20,836 nt of DNA from Podochytrium sp. JEL0797 (Eukaryota; Chytridiomycota; Chytridiomycetes; Chytridiales; Chytriomycetaceae): the NCBI GenBank assembly GCA_027596195.1, contig JADGJG010000407.1:1-20836 (forward strand), written 5' to 3'. Positions 1 to 10,700 of this stretch are shown here, in pieces; the first letter of the stretch is position 1, and every line of letters begins with the position of its first letter. Under the pieces are notes generated by a model. It did not search any database. It saw nothing but the letters and a program-made list of their open reading frames with translations, and was not told the origin of the DNA. The translations under genes were made by a program, and so were the position numbers.

Positions 1-54
1 CGTGGCCAACTCGCGGCCCGTCGGCTCTTTTAACCGCCAACTCTCGTTCGCGCC

Positions 55-56
<2 letters not shown>

Positions 57-88
<32 letters not shown>
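57..88. repeat. 32-base poly-C homopolymer
   Basis: An uninterrupted run of 32 C on the + strand, 88 bp downstream of the stop codon of the nucleoside transporter, which is read on the other strand. It lies in 3' flanking DNA. The 56 bases before it and the bases between it and position 175 show no gene I can support. A run this long is prone to length error in assembly, so its exact length should not be trusted. Confidence 0.95.
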
Positions 89-90
<2 letters not shown>

Positions 91-175
91 GTCTTGGAAG
101 ATTATTTTCACATGTTTATGTACTAATATGAACAACGAAATCCAAGAAATATACATAATCCTACCAACCCCGATT

Positions 176-2035
176 TTAAAGAATAGCACCCGCAACCGAA
201 GCAGTAATCCACGTCGCAAACGCACCCGTACACATGGCACTCACCGCCAACTCAGCAAAGTCCTTCTTGCGCGACGGAGCCATCACGCCCAACATGGACA
301 CTTGAATTCCAATCGACCCAATGTTGGCAAACCCGCAGAGCGCAAACGTCAACAAACGCACCGTTCTGACACTCAGCGCTCCGTTCATGGGGAATGAGCC
401 GTCCGGAAGTGCGTTTGGAAGGAACGCAACTTCTTTCATGTTGGCGTATGCGACAAACTCGTTCACGACCATCTTTGTGGCCATGAATTCGGCGCTCTGG
501 CGCGCTTCGGAGGATTGGATTCCGATGCAGAAGGCGAGGGGCCAGAAGACGTAGGAAAGGAGGAGTTGGATGGTGACCGGTTGGGACGCGTCGAGCCAGT
601 TCTCAATGCTGAGGGCTCTGAAGGACCATGTGGTGAGATCGTTGACGCATTGGAAGAGGGAGATGATGGCGAGCAAGGTTCCGGCAATCAAGAGAGCAAG
701 TTGGACACCGATGGCGGCACCTTTGGAGGCCGCGTCGATAAAGTTGACATCCTTTTCTTCGCTCTCGGGGACCTTGACGTTTCCTTTCGAGAGAGAATCC
801 TCCGTCTCGGGGATAACAATCTTGGACGCGAAAAGAGAACATGGGACGGACATGAGGCATGAAGCGAGGAGGGTGGAGATGGCTTGAGGAGAGTTTCCCG
901 TGTATTGCATATAGGCCATCAACACGGCGCCAGATATGGTGGCGAATCCAGAGCACATGGTGGAGTGGATTTCGGAACGGGTCATGAACTCGACGAAGGG
1001 CTTGACCAAGAGGGCGGATTCACCCATGCCGACAAAGGGAGACGCGGCCGCAACGACAGACTCGGCACCCGACGTGTCCATGAGACGCACCATGAGCCAG
1101 GCAAACTTGCCGACAAGGTACTGCATACCCTTCAAGTAGTACACAATGGAAATGAAGGCACAGAAGAAGATGATGGCAGGGAGGGTCGAGACAGCGAACG
1201 TGTGGGCGAATGGGTTATTCGCGATAGGCCCCAAAATAAATTCGAGACCAGCAGTAGACTCCTCTAGGAACGTGCGAACGAATGTAGACAAGAAAAAGAA
1301 GATCTAAAGAAACGGATTTGAGTCAGAAAGAAATGCATGATTTTTTGTGTATGGGCTACTTACGTCAACTCCCACTTGAGTTCTGAGCACAAACAACGCG
1401 ACGGCAAACTGGCAAAACAACCCGACGACAACAGTGCGCCAGTTGATTGCCTTACGGTTGCTGGAACAGGCATAAAGGACGAGAATGTAGAACGCGACTC
1501 CGCCAACACTTTGGAGTCTTTGAAGGACTGTTCCGGTTTCCGTCACAGGTGATAAGCATGCGACAGCCACGATGAGGGCGACGTAGAGAACAGCGGCGCC
1601 GGGCAACATGAACTTTTGTGGAATGGTTCTGGGAATCCATCCAAAGCAGACATCGGCAGCCTTTCCAACAGGTGCTAAATTTTGAATTGAATCAGTCTTT
1701 GCCAAGAAGGATTAATGAAATTCACAATCAAGCGTACCATAAACAAGACGACTGATGCAAATGTGTTGGGCCAGCAAGCGGAGAGAAATGAAGACGTAAA
1801 TGCAGATGGCGAACACGTATCCATCGATTCCGGCTCCCTTGATGATAACGCCAATGATAAATGCAGTGAGGACAGCCCAGATGGCCAGGTGGTACAAGAC
1901 GGTACGTGGGTCTCTCTTCCCAAAAAGATTCTTTTGTACGTCAGGCTCTTCGTCGATTTCTTTCTCCAGAGCGGCTGTCGGTGTAATGTCGAGAGCGGCC
2001 TTGGGGGTAGTATTGAGAGCGGTAGTTTGCTCCAT
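176..2035 (-). CDS. Concentrative nucleoside transporter (CNT/SLC28 family)
   Basis: Predicted 578-residue polytopic membrane protein that would couple nucleoside import to an ion gradient at the plasma membrane. Exons are 2035-1738, 1674-1364 and 1303-176; introns are 63 and 60 bp (donors GTACGC, GTAAGT; acceptors TTTAG). Family signatures are in order: GMGESALLVKPF (about residues 295-306), SEIHSTMCSGFATISGAVL, VNEFVAY, and ALCGFANIGSIGI near the C-terminus. The N-terminal ~50 residues are hydrophilic, followed by a first hydrophobic pair at residues ~50-99. The length suits eukaryotic CNTs. In the first signature the residues just before the Glu are M-G, where well-studied CNTs have Q-T. 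The glutamate in NEFVAY and the Asn and Ser in the last signature are kept. The start at 2035 is the first ATG of the frame and lies 72 bp below a TATAAAA. Family assignment is firm; substrate is not known. Confidence 0.93.
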
Positions 2036-2106
2036 GTTGTGAAATTTGCTGGGTGTTTAAAAGTGTAATAATGAAAGGGAAGGGGAAAATGGGAGTATGA
2101 AAGACC

Positions 2107-2113
2107 TTTTATA
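2107..2113 (-). promoter_or_regulatory. TATA box of the nucleoside transporter gene
   Basis: A perfect TATAAAA read on the minus strand, 72 bp upstream of the proposed ATG at 2035. Position and orientation fit a core promoter element. Assigned by consensus and spacing only. Confidence 0.5.
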
Positions 2114-2733
2114 TGAGCTGAAAACCCTCGATATTCTGGGGGTTCAAAATCAACCAGATGTGACGAGATATGACCCCCGATGGTTTGGTGGAATACTTTG
2201 AGCCACCTAATGCAGTCGTGCCGATACTTTATGACCAAATCTTTGCCGTTCGCCAAAGTGCGCCGTTTCCTTCATGAATTGCACCTCTCCTGGTCGACTG
2301 GCATCGCGGGTTGGGTCGGACGGCCGAGGAAATGACGGGGTGGCTCCAAACGAGGAGCATAAAAATTCCTTGGCGAACCTTTTTGGATGCCACCTGCCCG
2401 GGCCGCCCCGCAACCCTGGTTTATTTCCCAACTTACGGTGCAAAAAAATTTCATAAGTGACGACGAAGGTGCAGTTTTTTCAATCAAATCACAGGTGGCG
2501 CGTGTGGCTTGAGTGACGCATTTTTGCGTTCGGATTGGCGGTTTAATATGTAATATCTTTATACGGGGGTGACAAACACAAGACGGCGATGATGACGCTC
2601 GCCGAGGGCCTTCTCGCCGTCGACGAAGGGAGGGTCGTGGGCGGGTTCGAGCTCATTGCGCGTGACAAACAGTTCTGATTAAGAAGTGAGATCGAAATTT
2701 TCAAACCATTTAAATCACGATTAGAATAAAAAA
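2114..2733. other. Intergenic region upstream of the transporter gene, with a hairpin
   Basis: About 620 bp without a gene I can support. Short ORFs on both strands here have no recognisable domain and no convincing extension by splicing. The region is the 5' flank of the transporter and the 3' flank of the serine hydrolase. It contains a perfect 8-bp inverted repeat, GACGGCGA at 2582-2589 and TCGCCGTC at 2614-2621, enclosing 24 bases that are themselves GC-rich. It also contains a small ACGCA-TTTT-TGCGT hairpin near 2517-2530. No tRNA or other structured RNA could be confirmed. Confidence 0.5.
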
Positions 2734-3009
2734 ATGCCTTTGGATCCCAAGCACCTCCTGCCCGCATCCTGCGAAACTGAACCCTCGCCAACTGACTCAC
2801 CTCCCGAAGATCTCCGCGTGCAGATTGAGGTTTCAAAACGAGACGCGATTCTCTCCCCACCAAATTCTCTTGTTGCATCAGCAGGAACGGACGGAGCAGG
2901 ATGTTTTGCTCGAGACCACGAAGCTGGTTTACAGTTAACCGTGAGAAAACCGCGTATCTTCAATTTTAAATTCCATCTTTTCCCCCCGTTTCCCCCAACT
3001 TCTTAGTAA
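2734..3009 (+). CDS. Doubtful small ORF (69 or 90 residues)
   Basis: An ATG in an A-rich context (AAAAAAATGCC) opens a frame with no similarity I recognise. It begins MPLDPKHLLPASCETEPSPT. Read unspliced it ends at a TAG at 3004-3006 (90 residues). A plausible intron at 2941-3006 (GTGAGA donor, strong pyrimidine tract, CTTAG acceptor) would join codon 69 directly to a TAA at 3007-3009. Its end overlaps the 3' end of the serine hydrolase gene on the opposite strand. The pyrimidine tract may simply be the complement of that gene's Gly/Lys-rich C-terminal codons. It may be chance; I list it because nothing else occupies the stretch. Confidence 0.18.
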
Positions 3010-4619
3010 TCCGGAGCAGCTCATCAATCAACCTCCAGCTCCGAAAGTCCCCAATACTCCCCAAATGTGCAAAGTTCATTGTGTATGCGAACGAAATCCC
3101 ATGCTCCAACTCAAACATCACAATCGATCCCCCACTGCCGCTCCACCCGTGAAACGTGTATTCCTTCGCCGCCTCCCCTCGATCGCCAAAGCCAAACCCT
3201 TGATCAAACACTCCCATCCCAACAGCGTCGTATACAAACGGGCGCTTCAGAATCAGGTCATACTCCATCGAGCTCGAAACATAACCCTCGTCAAACACCC
3301 GTTTTGAAAGCAACCCCGTCTCAGCCGATGCGACTAACCCTTTCTCATTCGTCTGGCTCCTCCTCACCACGTCCGCTAGCTTCGCCAACGACCGGGCATT
3401 CGTGAACCCGTTGGACGACGGACTCTGCCCCTTTTGAGTGACGGCGTCGTTGAAACACCATGGGAACTCGGTCTCGCGGTTGGTGAAATCGGGACCGGAT
3501 CCAATCAATGCTTTGCTGGAAGGTGTGTTGCGGAAAAAGTAGGCGTTGATGGAGCTTTGGGGCACGGGGAAGTGAGATCCGGGGAGCATCAATAGAATGC
3601 GGGTCGGTAAGAAGACGTGGAACATGCGGTAGAGAAAAGATGCGCTGTCGAGTTGGGAGACGCGCGATTTGACGGACGATGCGAGTGGGAGCGGGGTGTC
3701 TGGGATGCCGTAGTGGAACTCGAACGGATATTCTCCGCCTCTGTTGGGGACCCCAAGTAGCGTGTTTCTATTATTGAGAATGGGTAGAATCTCGTTGTAG
3801 ACTATCCATCGCATGCTCTTCCCGGAGGTGGCTCGACGCGCGATTTCGTTCAGGTACCAGCCGCGAGTGTGGGCGTGGTATGCACTCACTTGCTTCCCCT
3901 CAAAGTTGTGTGGTTGCTCCGCAATCTTGGATGCGAGTAGATCCAAATTGAGCAAGTCTTCAGGGGTCGGTACGCGTTCTGGATCCAAAAACGCGACTCC
4001 GCCGCGATGCTGAAGTAACTGTCCAACCGTGACATCCTCTTTGCCTCCCTCCCCAAACTCGGGCCAATATTTGACAACAGGATCGTCCAAACACAAGCGA
4101 TTCGTGTTGACGAGGTGCAGAAACACGGCTGAACTCATGAATTTGGAGCTCGAAAAGACCTGTTGCAGCGTGTTGGTTGTGTATCGCGTTTTGTAGCTCC
4201 TGTCGGTGAAACCGCCTGCGATATCGACAACGAGTTTTCCGTCCACTGCGGATAGCGGGTTGATGAGCGATCAAATCCCACATCGAATCAAACACACCAT
4301 ACGCCGCGAACTGAGCTCCCAAATCGTCTCCGTCAATGAACGCCTCTGCAGAAAGTAACTTTTAACGCTTGAACAACCGCGGCAGAAAGCTCTCACTCTG
4401 CATGACAGTCTTGAGCGTTTCGAACCCCTCGGCGGTGAAGCCAGAGACCTCAAAGGCCTCAGGAGGTGGTGGGGAGATGCCAAACAGCTTGTGCTTCCAA
4501 TCAAACACGGGTCCGTAGCGAACAAAGTATGCGTATCCTGCCGTCAAGAGTCCTGCGGAGATTATCAAGCCGAGGTGTCCGCTATCTGCATTTCGCATTT
4601 TCTTTCTTGTTCGACTCAC
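2966..4619 (-). CDS. Beta-lactamase-fold serine hydrolase (LACTB/esterase type), N-terminally anchored
   Basis: Predicted 516 residues from exons 4619-4397, 4345-4298 and 4245-2966; introns are 51 and 52 bp. Splicing joins AFIDGDDLGAQFAAY to VDGKLVVDIAGGF, restoring the entry strand typical of this family. Active-site motifs of the class C/penicillin-binding fold are visible: SSSK (nucleophile Ser122, Lys125), a Tyr213-containing YHAHTRGW in the place of the YxN motif, and HGWSGSGGS near the C-terminus in place of KTG. Residues ~14-35 (HLGLIISAGLLTAGYAYF) form a likely membrane anchor or uncleaved signal, so the enzyme is probably membrane-bound. Eukaryotic members include esterases and the LACTB protease; substrate cannot be told from sequence and antibiotic resistance should not be inferred. 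It is transcribed divergently from the WD-repeat gene. A second in-frame Met, 7 residues in, could be the start. Confidence 0.88.
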
Positions 4620-4767
4620 AAACTGAAGTGGGAAATATACCGGAATATTTGGTAAGTATCAGAAATGGAATGGAATACAAGATATCCGCGTTTTCGAAAA
4701 CCCTGGACTAAAACCGAAAGATTGCCCGATTGAAACGAAAACCTGCGCCTGCGAGTCCCAACAGCAA
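4620..4767. promoter_or_regulatory. Short divergent promoter region
   Basis: 148 bp separate the start codons of the serine hydrolase (-) and the WD-repeat protein (+), so both promoters must share this space or overlap the genes. The sequence is AT-rich on the hydrolase side, with no clean TATAAA. I looked for an RFX X-box, common in front of cilium genes, and did not find one. Confidence 0.6.
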
Positions 4768-7700
4768 ATGATGGAGCCACTTGAGCAAGTCGATGATTCG
4801 ATCAAATCTGCCACTGAACGGTGGGGGTTGATCCGCAACTCAATCATCAGCAGGAACCCCGAAGTCGCGTCGTCCGTCAACATGGGGAGCTATCCAATCA
4901 CTGTCAAACAAGGATTTCTGTTCAAATATCGCTTCCGATTGAATCACGACATTGCGGCTATGGTTGTGCACGAAAAGATTCCGCGGCATCGCGAAGAGGG
5001 CCATTATGAGGACAATTTGGATAAAGCCGCGTCGCACTTACATTCGAAACCGGGGGACGAAAGAAAGCAGGATTCTGCAGTGATGGTGTCTGATCATATA
5101 ACGAGTTCGAAGCCAGCGGTTCCGTTTCCGCCTGATATCGCGACACCCACGCTCGAAAATGGGTCCGTTTCGAGAAAACAGATTCCGTACACGTTTGCGA
5201 TTGTCGAAACGAATAAAGCGGTTTCGTTTTGGGATGCGACAAAAAACTCGCCTGGCCACGCGCGATATACGACGCGAGTTGCGAAATCCGTGTCCAAAAT
5301 GTGTTTTGTGCCGCGGTATTCGATTTATGCCGCGTGTTCGGATGAGAAGTCGATTCGAGTATGTGTCTTTTATCCTCCAATTGATTTCATTTCCCCACTC
5401 TCATACTGGCTCTCTGTCTTTTCAGTTCTTCAATCCAAAATTCGAACTCCTCCAAACTCACAAAACCACCGAACACATCCAATTCCTACATTACGACCCC
5501 CATCTGCATCAATTAATCAGCATCAGCTCGCATGTAATTACAATCTGGGCCATGAAAGCACTCGTGTATCGCGGAACCCTCACCCTCGAATTGACGCTCC
5601 GCCTAACCACTCAAATCGGACTCCCCCTCGACCAATGGATCACAAGCACCACCTTCGATACTCTCAACCAATACATCTACGTGTTTGTCAACAGCAACGT
5701 TATCGTATATGATTCGAGCACGGGAATGGAAGTCGAGAGTTGGTTGCGCGTAGCGAATCGGCAGGTGACTTGCGTCGTGTGTTACCATCCGTATGGGTTT
5801 ACGATTGTCGGGTGTAAAGATGGGAGTGTGAAGGTGTTGAATATGGCGAATGTGTTGGTGCATGAGTTTGTGAGTCAGTATAAACCCGTGACGGCGTTGG
5901 CGATTTACCCGTATGGACCTGTGGTGGTGACAAGTGCGATGGATAAGAGTGTGAGGATGTATAGTTTGAGGACGTTTAAGGAGGTTTATTGGTGAGCTGG
6001 TTTGGGTTTCGGGATAAAAGGACCGGTGCAATAGCTAAATTTTGTTTCGTCCAGCTTGCAGTTGCAGGACAAGCCTCTGGACATGCGAATTCTCGATGAA
6101 TCCAACATGTACATCACGTGTGTTGATTCCGTCATGGTCTGGAGCTTGAACCACATCAACACCCAGTTCTGTATGCTCAAGTGAGAATTTGAGAATTTAA
6201 AGAGTGACGACACACTCAAAACCGTAAAAAAACAGTGCCAAGCCAATCAAAATACGTGCCATTGAATCCACTGGAACTCCCTTACGAATCCTCGTGCGTT
6301 CCGAAGACGAAGTGATCCGCTTGGTCAACCCCGTGTCGGGAAAAGTGTTGACAACTTGCTTGCCACTGATTGAAATGGATAAAGTGGCGGATGTGCTTTA
6401 TGCCGCAAAGTCGAGTAAGTTGTTGTGCTGTTGCTGAGCAAAGTTAGAAGCTGAGCGCTGTGTGTTTTTATAGACAAAATGTTCTTGCTCATGGAAAACG
6501 GAGAAATTTGGATCATTGGAGCCGATATGAACCCGTGTATTGTACTGGACATATGGAGGCCGTCGAGTTTGGTGGAAGAAATCACCGTCCTTTGCGTTGT
6601 GGAGGGATTCAAAACTGTCGACGCGAAGAAAACAGCGCTATTGAAACGAGACGCGACGCTTGGCACCCCATACAGTGTGTTAATGAGTGGAACTACAAAT
6701 GGGCAGATTTTGGTGTATAACCTTGTTGGGGATGTGGTTCACAGGCAACAGGTAGGTTTGACGTTTTTATCACCCCCCCAATGTTCGTTTTTTAAAGGTG
6801 AAACTGGACAGATCCACTTTGGCAAAATCGTATGCATCACCAGCGACACGGAGCAAAATCTTCTCGTGACGGGCGGAGAAGACAAAGTCGTTCAGATTTC
6901 AACATTCAACCCAGCCGCGGACAAAATGTTTAAAGTTCACATCAGCATTGAGACGAAACGTGTACCCAAAGAGGTGTGCATTGGATATGGACACTTGTGT
7001 GTCGCGTATGAGGACGCAACTGTGCACATGTTTTCTTTCAATATCGCGGGTGGAAGTGAGTTACATTTCTTTTTTCGACGAGCAGAATCTAAGTCCACGA
7101 AATTTGCATAGCTTGGAAACAGATTCCAAACCACAGCAAGAGCGATGATCATGTTGAACCAATCACGTCTTTGTGTGTCAACAAATTGCTTGGGCTGTTT
7201 GTGACGTCCAGTCTGGATGCTACCATCAAAGTGTGGGACCTGCAAAATAATTTGGTTCGGTAAGAAACTTATTACATGCGCTATCTCGCAAGGACAAGTT
7301 TTGATCGCTCCCTTTCCCAACCCAGCGAAATCCAATTCCACGACGCTATCAAATCCATTTGCTTCGCAAACCCACGCGGCGACATTCTGATTGACATTGA
7401 AAACCGCATCGATATCATAAATTACGCGTTGTACCTTCCTCCGACGTACATCAAAACCGCTGACGCCCTCCTCAAATCCGTGGACCTTCTCCAATGGAAC
7501 CACAACGCCGTCGAAGAACCGATCCCCATGGACGAGTCCTTCAACATCAAGCAAAACTTTTCGTGTAGTCACGTTGTGCCACTCACAGACGCGGGCCATT
7601 TCGATCCGCAGATTGATTTTTCGTGGCTTGAAGGTTCTAAAACGACGGAATCGGACAAGATGTTTCAGAGCTTGAATTTTGCGATTGATTCGTACTCGGA

Positions 7701-10700
7701 GGCTAAGATCAAGACGCAGTTGAGGTTAAGTGTGCTGCAGAGGAAGGAGCAGGCGCGTGAGAGGGAAGTGGCGTATGCGTTGTTGATGGAGAAGTTGAGG
7801 TTGATTATGGAGAGAAGGAGGAAGATTGTGGAGAGTGCAAAGAGGAGGATGGAGCAGGAGAATTTGGAAGTGGAAAAGAGGGTAAGTATCGTTGAGCGCG
7901 CGGGGGTGGGTCCATTTTACTAAACCGGGATGCTTGCAGGACAATATTCTGCACGAAGAGTTTGAAAAGTTTCAGCGATATTCTGAGGTACTGCAGATTC
8001 AACCTGCCTACTTGAAAAAGTCGCGTTGGCAACGCGACTCATTCTACGAAATGGCGCCCGAAATCGCAAAACCTCTCGAGGAAGAAGAATACGACCCATT
8101 CAAGATCACGTACAATGACGACGCTACGCCCGAAATTGCTATCCAGGCACAAGCGGCCAAGGACGTGAACCCGCAAGGATGGCTCAATGGGGATGAATTC
8201 CAAATCGTTGAACGGTCGCAGGACTTTCTCCCACTCTCGATCCTGTCCGAGTTGCTCCCAGGAACTCCGGAGCCAATTGACATTGAGGTACTTGTGATTA
8301 AAAACGCTCACATCTTCTACTCTTCTAATTCTCCTTTTTGCGCAAAATAAAGTGCGCGCTCGAGGCCTTGAGCGAAACCTCCCTCTTTGACGAGACTGTG
8401 GAACCCCAGACCCTTACTCCCACAACACCTACCACCACCACCGACGCCATACAAGACCTACCAATCGATCCACCTCGCCACGACTCTCTCATTAAACTCA
8501 TCAACCTCATCATCGCGCCCGACGGTGTGCTTCCCAACTCGGTCCTCGGAGAAACCGTCGAAGCGTGGCGCGAAGCCCATCCCAACCTCAAAAGCGGCAT
8601 CAACTTCAAAGAAGCAGTTCATTTCATTGTCCGACAAAAGAAGGCGCGGAATAAGTCGATTCTTCCAGTGGAGACTGTCGTCGAAGACGAAGCGGCCAAA
8701 AAGGAGGCGTTCAAGGCCAAGATTCAGGAAATGTTGAAAAAAAAGTTGGACGAGGAGAAAGCGGCGGAGGAGAAGGCGGAGGCGGAGAGGAAGGCTGCGG
8801 AGGAGGCCGGGGAGGTTCAGTCGACGGGTGATAGCAATCCGGAGTTGCATTCCCATGTCACGTCGCGAGGGAGAAACACGTTGAGTAGACCACCTGTGAT
8901 GACTCCTCTCAAGCCGCGTGCGGAAAAGTATCCGAAAATTATTGAGCAGGTGTTGACGTATTCTTGGTTTCCGCAAGATGAGGTAACTGCGCAATCGATT
9001 TGAACCGTTTTGTATTGCTGAATCGCGCGTCCCAGATCTTTTACCCTCAAATTCAACAAGCACGCAGCCTCTATCTTCAAAAGGAAAGAGAAAAGGAAGA
9101 GGAATTGCGCAAACTGCGAATCGAGCCGACACCAGAAGCCATCATGGGCATTCTCGTGGAGTCATTCCGCAAGGAAACGTCCAGCAAAATCAAATTAGAA
9201 ATCTTTGAGCTCATCAAATGGATATATGAGGAGCTTGGATGCAGAGACATGACTGCCCTCATTCGTCTGTTTTGTCGGTTTCTCCAGAACAACCCTTACG
9301 TTGCTATGGACGATGATGAAATAAAGGTAAAGCGTGGAGAGAAAAGCAGCATCATAACTCAATTATTCTCTAGCTGCATGAGACACTGATCGCGTATATG
9401 CCGAAATTCGGACTCGGCCAATTCGAGCTGCTTCCCACATTGCTGATGAACGTATTGTCTCCCATTTCGTCTGTCAATCAATGTGCACTCAGTTCTTTGC
9501 TGCAGTTGGGCCTCATTCCGAATCTTCATGAATTGTTCTGGCCTAAACTCAAGGAACTCGTGAAAACAGTTGAGTTTGTTTCCGGCCAAAAAAATATCTA
9601 AAAAACAACAATTCTGTAAATCAAATAGCACTATGAGGCGCTTCAGAATGACGCCATGTTGGAGAAGCAGGCTATAATTGATGCCAAAGCGACCGCCAAA
9701 CTTCGACTCTTGAGCGGACAATCGACGCCAGGAACAGCCTCCTCGCATTTCCCACGTCGATCGGAATCTGTCATGTCCAAATCAACTACTCCCGGAGCCA
9801 ACAATCTGCTGGAAGTCAGGAACACCATCATGGTGTGGTTGCGCAAAGGATTGCGCAAGTTTCTGATCCGCACGGCCAAGGATGATGAGACTTTGGCCAA
9901 TTTGCGGGAGTTGAATGAGAGTGGGCTTGTGGATCGGAATCGGACGGAAGAGAAGGACAAGGAGGATTTGGCTGCAGTGGCGTTGCGGGAGCGTGATGGA
10001 AAGTATAACAAGGGTGAGGATGTTGTGAAAGTAGCGGCACCGGGAGCAAGTGTGGCGCCGGGTGGAGGGGGTGCGAAGAAGGGAGGGAAACGCAAGTCTC
10101 TCACGGAAGCAAAGGAAAAGATGTTGGTGATGCCTGGGGTTAAGAAGGGCCGACGAACCTCCGTTGTCGTTGGTATTCCCCGACACGCACCAGATGATAC
10201 TAAAAATTTGAAAGCTGCCACTTCATTAGTTGAGTGAAATTATTCAACAATTTAATGGCAGCATTTATTGACTATGAGAATAGGATGTTCTGCAAAATCT
10301 CTTGCCTCCAAACCCCACACAGGTCGCCGTCACCCGCAACGCACTTATTGTCCTCCAAACACCCACTATTCTCGACTTTCTTAACGTCATTAACCTCTGG
10401 TGCGTTAGCCTCGACTTGAAACTCAAAAGGGAGGCGCAGGAATACATTGACCGAATGGCGCGCGAGGCGCGGCTAGCAGAAGAAGCGCGAATCGAAAGAG
10501 AAAAGATAGAAGCCATGGCCGAATTTATGAGAATCAAAGATGCTGAGCGAATGGCCAAAGCGCAGTTGCAGAAGGACAAGATTGCGGCCCTGCGGGCTGA
10601 AAAAGAAGAAGCGTTGGCGGCAGCGCAGTTGGCCCTCTCCACGCCGAAAAAGAAAAAGTACAAGGAGTATACGGGGCTTACACATGTGAGCAGGTGTCAT

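Noticed and set aside
57..88. Poly-C run as telomeric repeat
   Set aside because: It is a pure homopolymer with no telomere-type unit, and unique sequence lies on both sides.
2634..2660. tRNA B-box-like GGTTCGAGCTC
   Set aside because: The flanking bases do not form a T-stem, and no A box or acceptor stem is found at the right distance.
4620..4767. RFX X-box in front of the cilium-type gene
   Set aside because: No sequence fitting GYNRCC-spacer-RGNAAC was seen in the 148-bp divergent region.
9643..10221. 192-residue minus-strand ORF
   Set aside because: Antisense to exon 13 of the WD gene, which joins in frame on both sides; no domain recognised.
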